The position numbers were made by a program, and so were the translations under genes. A DNA stretch of 14,821 nt. Source: CALFXN01 sp964451935 (GTDB lineage Bacteria > Synergistota > Synergistia > Synergistales > Aminobacteriaceae). Under the pieces are notes generated by a model. The model saw only the letters and a program-made list of their open reading frames with translations, was not told the origin of the DNA and did not search any database. Positions within the stretch are counted from its first letter, which is position 1, and every line of letters begins with the position of its first letter. Positions 1 to 6,684 of this stretch are shown here, one piece after another. The stretch lies in contig CAYVKE010000081.1 of assembly GCA_964451935.1 (NCBI GenBank), forward strand, positions 1 to 14,821, read 5' to 3'.

Positions 1-1711
1 AGCACCCCTCCGTGACGACGGGCGCGTTCTCCATGCGGACATCGATGACGCACGGTTTTTCGAGCGCGAGAGCCTCTTCCAGGATCGGCTTGAAGTCTTC
101 CGGGCGCTCCACCGTGTACCCCTTGATTCCGTAGGCTTCCGCGATGGCTGCGAAGTCGGGGCTGTAGGGCTGCCCGTCCCGCTCGAAAAGCGTCGCGAAC
201 TGGTGCTGGTAGTGCTGGTTCTCGAGCCCGGCGATGGTCCCGAACGCGCAGTTGTTCATGACGACCCACACGACGGCGATGTTTTCCACCGCGCCGGTCG
301 CGAACGGGGAGACGTTGGCGCCCATGCCGCCGTCCCCGATCAGGGCCACGACCTTGCGGTCCGGACGTGCAACCTTCACCCCGAGGGCCGCGGACGGACC
401 GTATCCCATCGTCGCGAGTCCTCCGGGGGCCACGAACGTTCCGGGCTCGTAGATGGGGAACTGCTGTCCGACGCCGTTTTTGTTCCATCCGACGTCCGCG
501 ACGACGAAGCCGTCTCTCGGGAGCGCTTCCCGAAGATCCGCGAGGATCCGCTCGGGGCGCATCGGCCACTGGTTCGACTTCTGCGCGTCGGCGATCGACG
601 CCCGGTACGCCGTTTTCGCGTCCGCGATGGCCTTGACGATATGCGGGCGTTTCACTCCCCCGGGGTATTTCTTCTTCGCCGCCGCCAGAATGGCGTCAAT
701 CGCCATCTTCGCGTCGCAGACCGCGCCGATCTCGGTCTTGTAGTTCCGGCCGATCTCCTCCTGGTTGATGTCGATATGAACGAGCTTCGTGGGCGGGATG
801 TCGAACGTCTCGCCGAAGTACCAGGAGCTGCAATCCGCTTCGGAGAGTCTCGTGCCGATCGCCATCATGACGTCCGCCTTCATTGCCGTGCTGTTGTTGA
901 ACGCCGTCCCCCAGAAGCCGGTCATTCCGACGGCGAGCGGATGGTCGTCCGGGATGGAGCCCTTGCCCATGAGCGTGTAGAGGACCGGAATTTCGAGGTG
1001 CGTCGCCAGCTCCGTGAACGCCGCCGCCGCGCCCGAGGAGATGACGCCGCCGCCCGGGTAGAGAATCGGATGTTTTGCTTCCGCCAGCATCGTCGCGATT
1101 TCCGAAGCGGTCGCTTCATCCATTCCGGGGCGCGGGAGCTTCGGGGCGTTGTCGATGCGTTGATCGAAGAAGCGCGTGTCGATTTCCATGGAGAAGAGGT
1201 CCATCGGGACGGATACGAGCACCGGACCGGGACGCCCCGTGACGGCGAGCCGGAACGCCTTGTCCATCACTTCGGGGAGAAGCTCCGGACGGTCGACCCT
1301 CCATGCTCGCTTGACGAAGGGGCGGTAGATCTCGAACTGGCTCGCGTCCGCGTGCATATTGACCTCCTGGTGCGGATGGCGGCCGAAGTAGCAGCTTGGA
1401 ACGTCACCGGCGATGACGACCAGGGGGATGGAGTTGAGCCCCGCTTCCGCGACGCCGGTGGTCGCGTTAGCGAGCCCGGGGCCGAGGTGGGTCAGAAGGA
1501 CGCCCGGAACCCGGCATCCCTTCGCCCGGGCGTAGCCGTCCGCCGCGTGCGCGGCGATCTGCTCGTGCCGGACGGAAATGAAGCGGATGTTGCTGTCTTT
1601 CAATGCGTCCAGAAAGCCGATCACCGTGTGTCCGCAGAGTCCGAAGATCTTTTCGACGCTCCGGGCTTCCAGAAACCTGACGAGCTGGAATGCGACTAGG
1701 TCTTTTTTCAT
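1..1711 (-). CDS. Acetolactate-synthase-like thiamine pyrophosphate enzyme (3' end off window)
   Basis: About 570 residues are visible; the C-terminus runs off the left edge. The start is the ATG at 1711-1709, preceded by GGAGGTG about 7 bases upstream. The protein has the three-domain layout of the acetolactate synthase/benzoylformate decarboxylase superfamily. The N-terminal PYR domain holds the cofactor-activating glutamate in RHEQIAAHAADGYAR (E50), followed by the family's GPGLANATTG and IPLVVIAGD stretches. A central domain follows (about 190-330). The C-terminal PP domain has the TPP/Mg motif GDGGMG at 459-464 ending in MNN. Distinctive segments are GLCGH near residue 25 and GRHPHQEVNMHADASQ in the PYR domain. 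These suggest a subfamily distinct from biosynthetic IlvB, and no small regulatory subunit gene is visible. Its substrate is unknown: 2-oxo-acid carboligation or decarboxylation is the family expectation. It lies 58 bases downstream of aroD and is probably co-transcribed with it. Confidence 0.88.
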   Translation of the reverse strand, partial: MKKDLVAFQLVRFLEARSVEKIFGLCGHTVIGFLDALKDSNIRFISVRHEQIAAHAADGYARAKGCRVPGVLLTHLGPGLANATTGVAEAGLNSIPLVVIAGDVPSCYFGRHPHQEVNMHADASQFEIYRPFVKRAWRVDRPELLPEVMDKAFRLAVTGRPGPVLVSVPMDLFSMEIDTRFFDQRIDNAPKLPRPGMDEATASEIATMLAEAKHPILYPGGGVISSGAAAAFTELATHLEIPVLYTLMGKGSIPDDHPLAVGMTGFWGTAFNNSTAMKADVMMAIGTRLSEADCSSWYFGETFDIPPTKLVHIDINQEEIGRNYKTEIGAVCDAKMAIDAILAAAKKKYPGGVKRPHIVKAIADAKTAYRASIADAQKSNQWPMRPERILADLREALPRDGFVVADVGWNKNGVGQQFPIYEPGTFVAPGGLATMGYGPSAALGVKVARPDRKVVALIGDGGMGANVSPFATGAVENIAVVWVVMNNCAFGTIAGLENQHYQHQFATLFERDGQPYSPDFAAIAEAYGIKGYTVERPEDFKPILEEALALEKPCVIDVRMENAPVVTEGC

Positions 1712-1744
1712 GAACACACCTCCGTTTTGATCTGGGTCCGTATC

Positions 1745-1766
1745 CTTCGGGGAATTACGCCCGAAG
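1745..1766 (-). other. Small hairpin in aroD-TPP enzyme gap
   Basis: CTTCGGG and CCCGAAG form a 7-bp stem with an 8-base loop in the 58-base gap between aroD and the downstream TPP-enzyme gene. No T-tract follows on the minus strand, so an intrinsic terminator is unlikely. It could be a processing or mRNA-stability element, or chance. Confidence 0.25.
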
Positions 1767-1769
1767 CGT

Positions 1770-2549
1770 TCACTTCGGAACGGGATAGACGACCGCAAGG
1801 CACCGGCGTAGGTCCGAAACGGGGATCTGTCCCGGCGCCGATGCATTGCTGCCGACTGCGAACGTCAGGTCCGACCCGAAAAGCCCTCCCGTAATCCGGC
1901 TCACGGCGCCAAGTTCGCCCATGGACATCGTAATCAGCGGAACATCGGGATACTCCCGGCGGATCGACAGGGTGGCGGAGAGAAGGCTGAGGACGTCTTC
2001 CTCGGAGCGTGGCATGGCGGCGAGCTTGGCGACGTCGGCCCCGGCTCGTATCTGCGCCGCGAGGGTGGAAAAGAGGACTTCCTTTGCAGGGGTCTTGCCG
2101 AAATCGTGCGAGGAAACGATGAGGGATGTTGCGGAGCCGTCGAGCGAATCGCGTATCTCGTGAATTTTCCGGTCGCCGTAGACAAGCTCGACGTCGATAA
2201 AATCCACGAGGCCCGCCGAGACCGCCCTCCCGTAGACGGCGAACTTCGATTCGTCGGACACCTTTTGGAATCCGCCCTCCCAGTGCCCCCGGCACGTCAG
2301 GATGACGGGAATGTCGCCGACCGTCTTCCGGACGCGTTCGATCGTCGATACGGCCTTGGGAACGTCTTCGACGAAGTCCCACGCGTCGATGCGAAGTTCG
2401 ATCGCATCGGGAGCGATCGCGGGAACATTGCGGGCCTCGCCGAGGATGACATCCTCGCTCTTTCCGACGAGAGGGATGCACACAAGGGGAAGCGGGCCTC
2501 CAAGGAGCTGTTGTCGCGCGCGGATCGGTTTTTTGGGTTGTGGTCGCAT
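1770..2549 (-). CDS. aroD: Type I 3-dehydroquinate dehydratase
   Basis: A 259-residue protein, the usual length for class I dehydroquinases, which dehydrate 3-dehydroquinate to 3-dehydroshikimate through a Schiff base in the shikimate (or quinate) pathway. All key residues known from the Salmonella enzyme are present: the substrate-binding E51 and R53 in ELRID, R87 in LTCRG, the catalytic H148 in SSHDF, the Schiff-base lysine K175 in VAKLAAMP, R218 in SRITGG, and S237/Q241 in SAPGQ. The start is taken as the ATG at 2549-2547, with a GGGGGT about 10 bases upstream. An in-frame TTG at 2663 would add 38 residues, but it lies upstream of the predicted promoter and has no family counterpart. No other aro gene is nearby. 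The gene lies beside a TPP enzyme and opposite an aldol lyase, so a catabolic or specially regulated role is possible alongside aromatic biosynthesis. Confidence 0.93.
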   Translation of the reverse strand: MRPQPKKPIRARQQLLGGPLPLVCIPLVGKSEDVILGEARNVPAIAPDAIELRIDAWDFVEDVPKAVSTIERVRKTVGDIPVILTCRGHWEGGFQKVSDESKFAVYGRAVSAGLVDFIDVELVYGDRKIHEIRDSLDGSATSLIVSSHDFGKTPAKEVLFSTLAAQIRAGADVAKLAAMPRSEEDVLSLLSATLSIRREYPDVPLITMSMGELGAVSRITGGLFGSDLTFAVGSNASAPGQIPVSDLRRCLAVVYPVPK

Positions 2550-2570
2550 TGCTTCGATTACCCCCAGACG

Positions 2571-2591
2571 TAATTCCGCTAAGCGGAAATA
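2571..2591. promoter_or_regulatory. Palindromic operator candidate upstream of aroD
   Basis: TTCCGCT-A-AGCGGAA is a perfect 7-1-7 inverted repeat at 2574-2588. Two of the next three flanking pairs also match, giving an imperfect 21-bp palindrome. It lies in the predicted aroD leader, downstream of the -10 box, where a bound repressor would block transcription. The TAAGCGGA half (2580-2587) recurs at 2624-2631, 44 bp away (about four helical turns), inside the promoter spacer. The TTCCG...CGGAA shape is reminiscent of IclR-family sites, but the regulator is not in the window and the family assignment is only a suggestion. Confidence 0.5.
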
Positions 2592-2616
2592 ATAACCGTT
2601 CCAAAGAAATGACTCC

Positions 2617-2645
2617 ACAATAGTAAGCGGACCGCTCTTTGTCAA
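2617..2645 (-). promoter_or_regulatory. Predicted sigma-70 promoter for aroD and TPP-enzyme operon
   Basis: On the minus strand a perfect TTGACA (2645-2640) is followed after exactly 17 bases by TATTGT (2622-2617, four of six matches to TATAAT). Transcription would begin near 2610, giving a leader of about 60 bases to the aroD ATG at 2549. The spacer contains AGCGG-A-CCGCT, which shares the TAAGCGGA half-site of the palindrome downstream. Confidence 0.6.
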
Positions 2646-2868
2646 TATGCCGGAGAGCAACAATTTTATCCGCCATACGGAAAGAACGCGCTATTCGATC
2701 GGAATTGGAATGTTCCCGGAACGTTCGCTTTCTTCCATGTCGCGCGCGGTTGCCGCAAGCGCCGGAAGGTCCGCCGCCCGTTTTGCTTTCGTCCGTCACG
2801 CGTCGCCCGGGGGATGAGCGGGGTGCTCCATATCGACGAAAATGCCGTACAGCGGCAACGAATGCCAT

Positions 2869-2897
2869 TTGACAGAAATTCGGTTTGTCGGTATCGT
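2869..2897 (+). promoter_or_regulatory. Predicted sigma-70 promoter for HMG-CoA-lyase-like gene
   Basis: A perfect TTGACA at 2869-2874, a 17-base spacer and TATCGT at 2892-2897 (four of six). The expected start of transcription is near 2904, about 40 bases before the ATG at 2946, which agrees with choosing that start over the upstream open frame. Confidence 0.6.
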
Positions 2898-2945
2898 GTG
2901 CGAAAAATCGACGGGGCGTCCCCCCGCCTGTTGGGAGGAATGCAC

Positions 2946-3887
2946 ATGACCATGCAATGGCCGGAGAAAATCGTCTTTTGCGAAGTCGGTCCCCGGGACG
3001 GGCTTCAGAACGAAGCGACCCTGCTCTCGGTGGAACAGAAGGTTGCTCTGATCGAAGGCGTCGTCAACGCGGGGGTGCGGATTGTCGAAATCGGTTCGTA
3101 CGTCCATCCGAAGGCGGTCCCGCAGATGGCGGACACGGACGAGGTCGCCCGGAGATTCCGCCGCACGCCTGGAGTGGAGTATCGGGCGCTCGTCGCGAAT
3201 CTGAAGGGCGTCGAGCGGGCGCTGGCGTCGGGAATAACGAAGGTCAAGTTAACGGTGTCTGCGAGCGAGTCCCATGCGAAGGCCAACCTGAACAAGACCC
3301 CGCTGGAACTCATCGAGGGCTTCAAAGACTGCGTCGCGTTCGCGCATGCGAACGGAGCAGAGGTCTCGGGGGCCATTTCGACGGCGTTCGGCTGCCCCTT
3401 CGAGGGAAAGATCGCTCCCTCAAAGGTGGTCGATATCGCTGCGCGCATGCGGGATCTGGGGCTGACGGAACTCTCCCTTTCGGACACGACGGGAATGGCG
3501 AACCCGCGTCAGGTCTATGACCTTTCGACGCATATGCGCGAAGCGTTCCCCGATGTTCGCTGGTTCCTGCACTTTCATAACACCAGGGGGATGGCGCTCG
3601 CGAATATGGTCGCGGGAATGCAGGCCGGGATCGTCCGCTACGACGCCGCCCTCGCGGGATTGGGCGGATGTCCGTTCGCTCCGGGCGCGTCGGGGAACAT
3701 CGCGTCCGAGGACGTCATTCACATGCTTGAAGAGATGGGCGTCGAAACGGGAGTCGATCTCGACAAGATGATCGCCCTGGCGACACGCCTTCGGGAGTGG
3801 GTCGGCCACTGCACGGAGAGTTCCATCCTGCGCGCGGGCCCAAACAGCAGGCTCGTCGCCCTGAACAGCGCCCGGAAGCAACGGTAG
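2946..3887 (+). CDS. Hydroxymethylglutaryl-CoA lyase family protein
   Basis: A 313-residue TIM-barrel lyase. HMG-CoA lyase cleaves 3-hydroxy-3-methylglutaryl-CoA to acetyl-CoA and acetoacetate in leucine or ketone-body metabolism; relatives cleave similar 3-hydroxyacyl-CoAs. Visible hallmarks are GPRDGLQNE (catalytic R17 and metal-binding D18), SDTTGMANP at 179-187, the metal-binding H209 and H211 in HFHNTRG, and the signature GLGGCPFAPGASGN with the catalytic cysteine C242. The start is the ATG at 2946, with GGGAGG seven bases upstream. An in-frame ATG at 2940 lies too close to that site, and longer extensions run through the predicted promoter. No acyl-CoA dehydrogenase, carboxylase or CoA-transferase gene is adjacent in the window, so true HMG-CoA specificity is not established. 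It is divergent from aroD and the TPP enzyme, with which it may share regulation. Confidence 0.88.
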   Translation: MTMQWPEKIVFCEVGPRDGLQNEATLLSVEQKVALIEGVVNAGVRIVEIGSYVHPKAVPQMADTDEVARRFRRTPGVEYRALVANLKGVERALASGITKVKLTVSASESHAKANLNKTPLELIEGFKDCVAFAHANGAEVSGAISTAFGCPFEGKIAPSKVVDIAARMRDLGLTELSLSDTTGMANPRQVYDLSTHMREAFPDVRWFLHFHNTRGMALANMVAGMQAGIVRYDAALAGLGGCPFAPGASGNIASEDVIHMLEEMGVETGVDLDKMIALATRLREWVGHCTESSILRAGPNSRLVALNSARKQR

Positions 3888-3921
3888 AAATTTATATCTC
3901 GAAGAAACGTCCCCCAAAATA

Positions 3922-3950
3922 TTGACAAAACCTGACCTTAGCTGTATATA
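3922..3950 (+). promoter_or_regulatory. Predicted clpB promoter
   Basis: A perfect TTGACA at 3922-3927, a 17-base spacer and TATATA at 3945-3950. The expected transcription start is near 3957, giving a short leader of about 30 bases to the clpB ATG at 3988. This is a strong vegetative-type promoter, so heat control, if any, would come from a repressor rather than an alternative sigma factor. Confidence 0.7.
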
Positions 3951-3959
3951 AGCTAAGGT
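3935..3959. promoter_or_regulatory. Inverted repeat over the clpB -10 box (heat-shock operator candidate)
   Basis: ACCTTAGCT and AGCTAAGGT are perfect 9-base arms separated by seven bases (GTATATA), and the -10 box lies inside the spacer. The 7-N7-7 core, CTTAGCT-N7-AGCTAAG, has the same geometry as the HspR/HAIR operator (CTTGAGT-N7-ACTCAAG) but a different half-site. It is not CIRCE, which has 9-base arms and a 9-base spacer, although the outer TTAGC/GCTAA also occurs in CIRCE. A repressor bound here would occlude the promoter. The regulator is not in the window. Confidence 0.55.
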
Positions 3960-3987
3960 GAAGCCTTGTCAAATAGGGGGGATGAAC

Positions 3988-6612
3988 ATGGATCTGTCCA
4001 CGTTTACGAAAAAATCGCAGGAAGCGCTCTCCGAGGCGCAAACGCTCGCCGTTACGGCGGGAAATACGAGCGTCGAGGCGGAGCATCTTCTTCTTTCCAT
4101 GCTGCGCCAGAAGGACGGCCTGATTCCGAGGATCCTGGGCCGGATGGAGGTCGATACGAATCGCCTCGTGCAGGACGTGGAGCGCGAACTCGCGCGACTG
4201 CCGAGGATTTCCGGCCCCGGCGCCGAACCGGGAAAGATATACGTCTCGCAGCGCCTGAACCAGATTCTCGTGAACGCGAGGGAAATGGCGACCCGCCTCA
4301 AGGATGAATACGTCTCCGTGGAGCACGTCATGGCGGCGATTCTTGCGGAGGGCGCGGGCGCTCCGGCCGGAAAGATTCTCGGCGCGTACGGCGTGACGGA
4401 GGACCGTTTCCTTTCGACGTTGTCGCAGGTCAGGGGCGCGCAGCGCGTATCGAGCGATTCTCCCGAGGAGACGTACGAGGCGTTGCAGAAGTACGGGCGC
4501 GACCTCGTGCAGATGGCGCGGGAGGGAAAGCTCGACCCGGTCATAGGACGCGACGAGGAGATCCGCAGGGTGATCCGCATCCTGAGCCGGAAGACGAAGA
4601 ACAACCCCGTCCTGATCGGAGACCCCGGCGTCGGAAAGACGGCCATCGTCGAGGGGCTCGCGGAGCGGATCGTGCGCGGGGACGTGCCTGAAGGCCTGAA
4701 GGACCGGACGGTCTTCGCGCTGGATATGGGGTCTCTCCTCGCGGGAGCCAAGTACCGCGGCGAGTTCGAGGAACGACTGAAGGCCGTGTTGACCGAAGTC
4801 CGGCAGAGCGAAGGGCGGATCATCCTCTTCATCGACGAGCTGCACACCGTCGTGGGGGCGGGAGCCGCGGAGGGCGCCATCGACGCGGGCAACATGCTCA
4901 AGCCCATGCTCGCGCGCGGCGAGCTGCACTGCATCGGCGCCACGACGACGGACGAATTCCGGAAGCACATCGAAAAGGACGCCGCGCTGGCGCGTCGTTT
5001 CCAGCCGGTTCTCGTGGAGCAGCCGAACGTCGAGGATACGATTTCCATTCTTCGCGGACTCAAGGAGCGCTTCCAGGTTCATCACGGCGTTCGGATCCGC
5101 GACAACGCGCTCGTGGCGGCCGCCGTGCTCTCGAACCGGTACATCACGGACCGGTTCCTGCCGGACAAGGCGATCGACCTCGTCGACGAGGCGTGCGCGA
5201 TGATCCGGACGGAAATCGACTCCCTGCCGACGGAGCTGGACAACGCATCGCGGCGCGTCATGCAGCTCGAGATCGAAGAGGCCGCGTTGACGAAGGAAAA
5301 GGACGCGGCGAGCCGGGAGCGGCTCAAGGTTCTCTGCCGGGAGCTTCAGGAGGCCCGGGAGGAGGCTGACTCGCTCCGGGCGCAGTACGAGGCCGAAAAG
5401 AACATGATATCCGGCGTTCGGGATCTTCGGAGCCGGATCGAAGAGATCAACCGCCGGATCGAGAAGGCGGAGCGCGACTACGACCTGAACCAGGCGGCCG
5501 AACTCAAGCACGGGCAGCTTCCGCAGCTGAAGGAAGAGCTGAAGAAGAAGGAAGAGGACCTCGCCGCCCGGCAGGGCGGTCAGGTGCTCCTCCGGGAGGA
5601 GGTCACGGACGACGAGATCGCCGAGATCGTCAGCCGCTGGACGGGAATTCCGGTCACGCGGCTCGTGGAGGGGGAGCGGGAGAAGCTCCTGAAACTCGAC
5701 GAGATCCTCCACAGGCGCGTCGTGGGGCAGAACGAAGCCGTAACGCTCGTGGCCGACGCCGTCATCCGCGCGCGGTCGGGGATCAAGGACCCGCGCCGTC
5801 CGATCGGATCGTTCATCTTCCTCGGACCGACGGGCGTCGGAAAGACCGAACTCGCGAAGGCGCTCGCCGAGGCGCTCTTCGACAGCGAGGACGTCCTGAC
5901 GCGGATCGACATGTCGGAATACATGGAGAAACACGCGGTCTCGCGTCTCGTCGGAGCGCCCCCGGGATACGTCGGGTACGACGAGGGGGGGCAGCTGACC
6001 GAAGCGGTGCGGCGGCATCCGTATTCGGTGATTCTCTTCGACGAGATCGAAAAGGCGCACCCGGACGTCTTCAACATCCTGCTCCAGATACTGGACGACG
6101 GCCGCCTGACGGACAGCCACGGCCGCGTGGTGAACTTCAAGAACACCGTCATCATCATGACGAGCAACCTGGGGGCGGAGCATCTGCTTTCGGGAATCAC
6201 GCCGGACGGGCAGATACGGGACGATGCGAGGGATCAGGTGATGGCGGAATTGCGGAGATCGTTCCGGCCCGAATTCCTGAACCGCGTGGACGACGTCGTT
6301 CTCTTCAAGCCCTTGCGCCGGGACGAAATGCTCCGGATCGTCCGGCTTCTGGTTTCGACGCTCGAACGGCGTCTGAAGGACCGGGACATAACGCTCGAAC
6401 TCACCGACGGCGCGGCGGAGCTTCTGGCCCGGAACGGATACGACGCCGTGTACGGGGCGCGCCCGCTCAAGAGGCTCATGGTCCGGACGCTGGAGACGAA
6501 GATCTCCCGCCTCATCGTTTCCGGAGAGGCTCCGGCCGGTTCCACGATCCGGGTCTCCGAGCGCCTGGGAGAGCTGGATTACGAAGTGATTCTCGCGGCG
6601 GCCCCCGCATAG
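3988..6612 (+). CDS. clpB: ATP-dependent disaggregase ClpB
   Basis: An 874-residue class I Hsp100 protein (E. coli ClpB is 857). It is a hexameric AAA+ machine that pulls polypeptides out of aggregates together with DnaK in the cytoplasm. The N-domain (about 1-150) has two Clp repeats. The first ATPase domain has Walker A GDPGVGKT at 211-218 and Walker B with D283/E284. A coiled-coil middle domain (about 400-525, rich in E, R and K) marks this as ClpB rather than ClpA. The second ATPase domain has Walker A GPTGVGKT at 613-620 and Walker B FDEIEKAH with D685/E686. The start is the ATG at 3988, six bases after AGGGGGG; the ATG at 3982 directly abuts that site and the GTG at 3958 lies in the promoter region. 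It is monocistronic, between its own promoter and a strong terminator. The middle domain and the absence of ClpC features make the assignment secure. Confidence 0.97.
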   Translation: MDLSTFTKKSQEALSEAQTLAVTAGNTSVEAEHLLLSMLRQKDGLIPRILGRMEVDTNRLVQDVERELARLPRISGPGAEPGKIYVSQRLNQILVNAREMATRLKDEYVSVEHVMAAILAEGAGAPAGKILGAYGVTEDRFLSTLSQVRGAQRVSSDSPEETYEALQKYGRDLVQMAREGKLDPVIGRDEEIRRVIRILSRKTKNNPVLIGDPGVGKTAIVEGLAERIVRGDVPEGLKDRTVFALDMGSLLAGAKYRGEFEERLKAVLTEVRQSEGRIILFIDELHTVVGAGAAEGAIDAGNMLKPMLARGELHCIGATTTDEFRKHIEKDAALARRFQPVLVEQPNVEDTISILRGLKERFQVHHGVRIRDNALVAAAVLSNRYITDRFLPDKAIDLVDEACAMIRTEIDSLPTELDNASRRVMQLEIEEAALTKEKDAASRERLKVLCRELQEAREEADSLRAQYEAEKNMISGVRDLRSRIEEINRRIEKAERDYDLNQAAELKHGQLPQLKEELKKKEEDLAARQGGQVLLREEVTDDEIAEIVSRWTGIPVTRLVEGEREKLLKLDEILHRRVVGQNEAVTLVADAVIRARSGIKDPRRPIGSFIFLGPTGVGKTELAKALAEALFDSEDVLTRIDMSEYMEKHAVSRLVGAPPGYVGYDEGGQLTEAVRRHPYSVILFDEIEKAHPDVFNILLQILDDGRLTDSHGRVVNFKNTVIIMTSNLGAEHLLSGITPDGQIRDDARDQVMAELRRSFRPEFLNRVDDVVLFKPLRRDEMLRIVRLLVSTLERRLKDRDITLELTDGAAELLARNGYDAVYGARPLKRLMVRTLETKISRLIVSGEAPAGSTIRVSERLGELDYEVILAAAPA

Positions 6613-6630
6613 GGAGCCTGTGCGTCAATG

Positions 6631-6669
6631 ACAAAGGCCGGAAGGGGATATTCCCCTTCCGGCCTTTGT
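6631..6669. terminator. Bidirectional terminator between clpB and hydratase-like gene
   Basis: An 18-bp perfect stem (ACAAAGGCCGGAAGGGGA paired with its complement) closes a three-base TAT loop. It lies 18 bases after the clpB stop and 15 bases beyond the stop of the convergent gene. The base of the stem is A/T-rich on both sides (ACAAA/TTTGT), giving short U-containing ends in either direction. Confidence 0.85.
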
Positions 6670-6684
6670 CTGTCCGTTCCCGGA

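Larger units (their letters stand above)
2550..2945. other. Divergent intergenic region between aroD and HMG-CoA-lyase-like gene
   Basis: These 396 bases hold no convincing gene: the short open frames here are arginine-rich and lack ribosome binding sites. The region contains a sigma-70-like promoter reading left toward aroD (2617-2645), a promoter reading right (2869-2897), a near-perfect palindrome at 2571-2591, and a second GCGG/CCGC palindrome inside the aroD promoter spacer (2626-2635). The stretch from about 2650 to 2865 shows nothing I can assign. Confidence 0.6.

Noticed and set aside
203..1699. 498-codon plus-strand open frame
   Set aside because: It is antisense to the TPP enzyme, whose catalytic motifs are intact; the composition is that of a high-GC shadow frame.
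1708..2868. 386-codon minus-strand frame overlapping aroD
   Set aside because: It is out of frame with the complete dehydroquinase and rich in Arg and Gly; it also crosses the promoter region.
3935..3959. CIRCE element at clpB
   Set aside because: CIRCE is TTAGCACTC-N9-GAGTGCTAA; here only the outer TTAGC/GCTAA is present and the spacing is wrong.
3892..6183. 763-codon open frame antisense to clpB
   Set aside because: It is a shadow of G/C-rich third positions in clpB; its product is rich in Arg, Asp, His and Val with no recognisable domain, while the sense strand encodes a complete ClpB.
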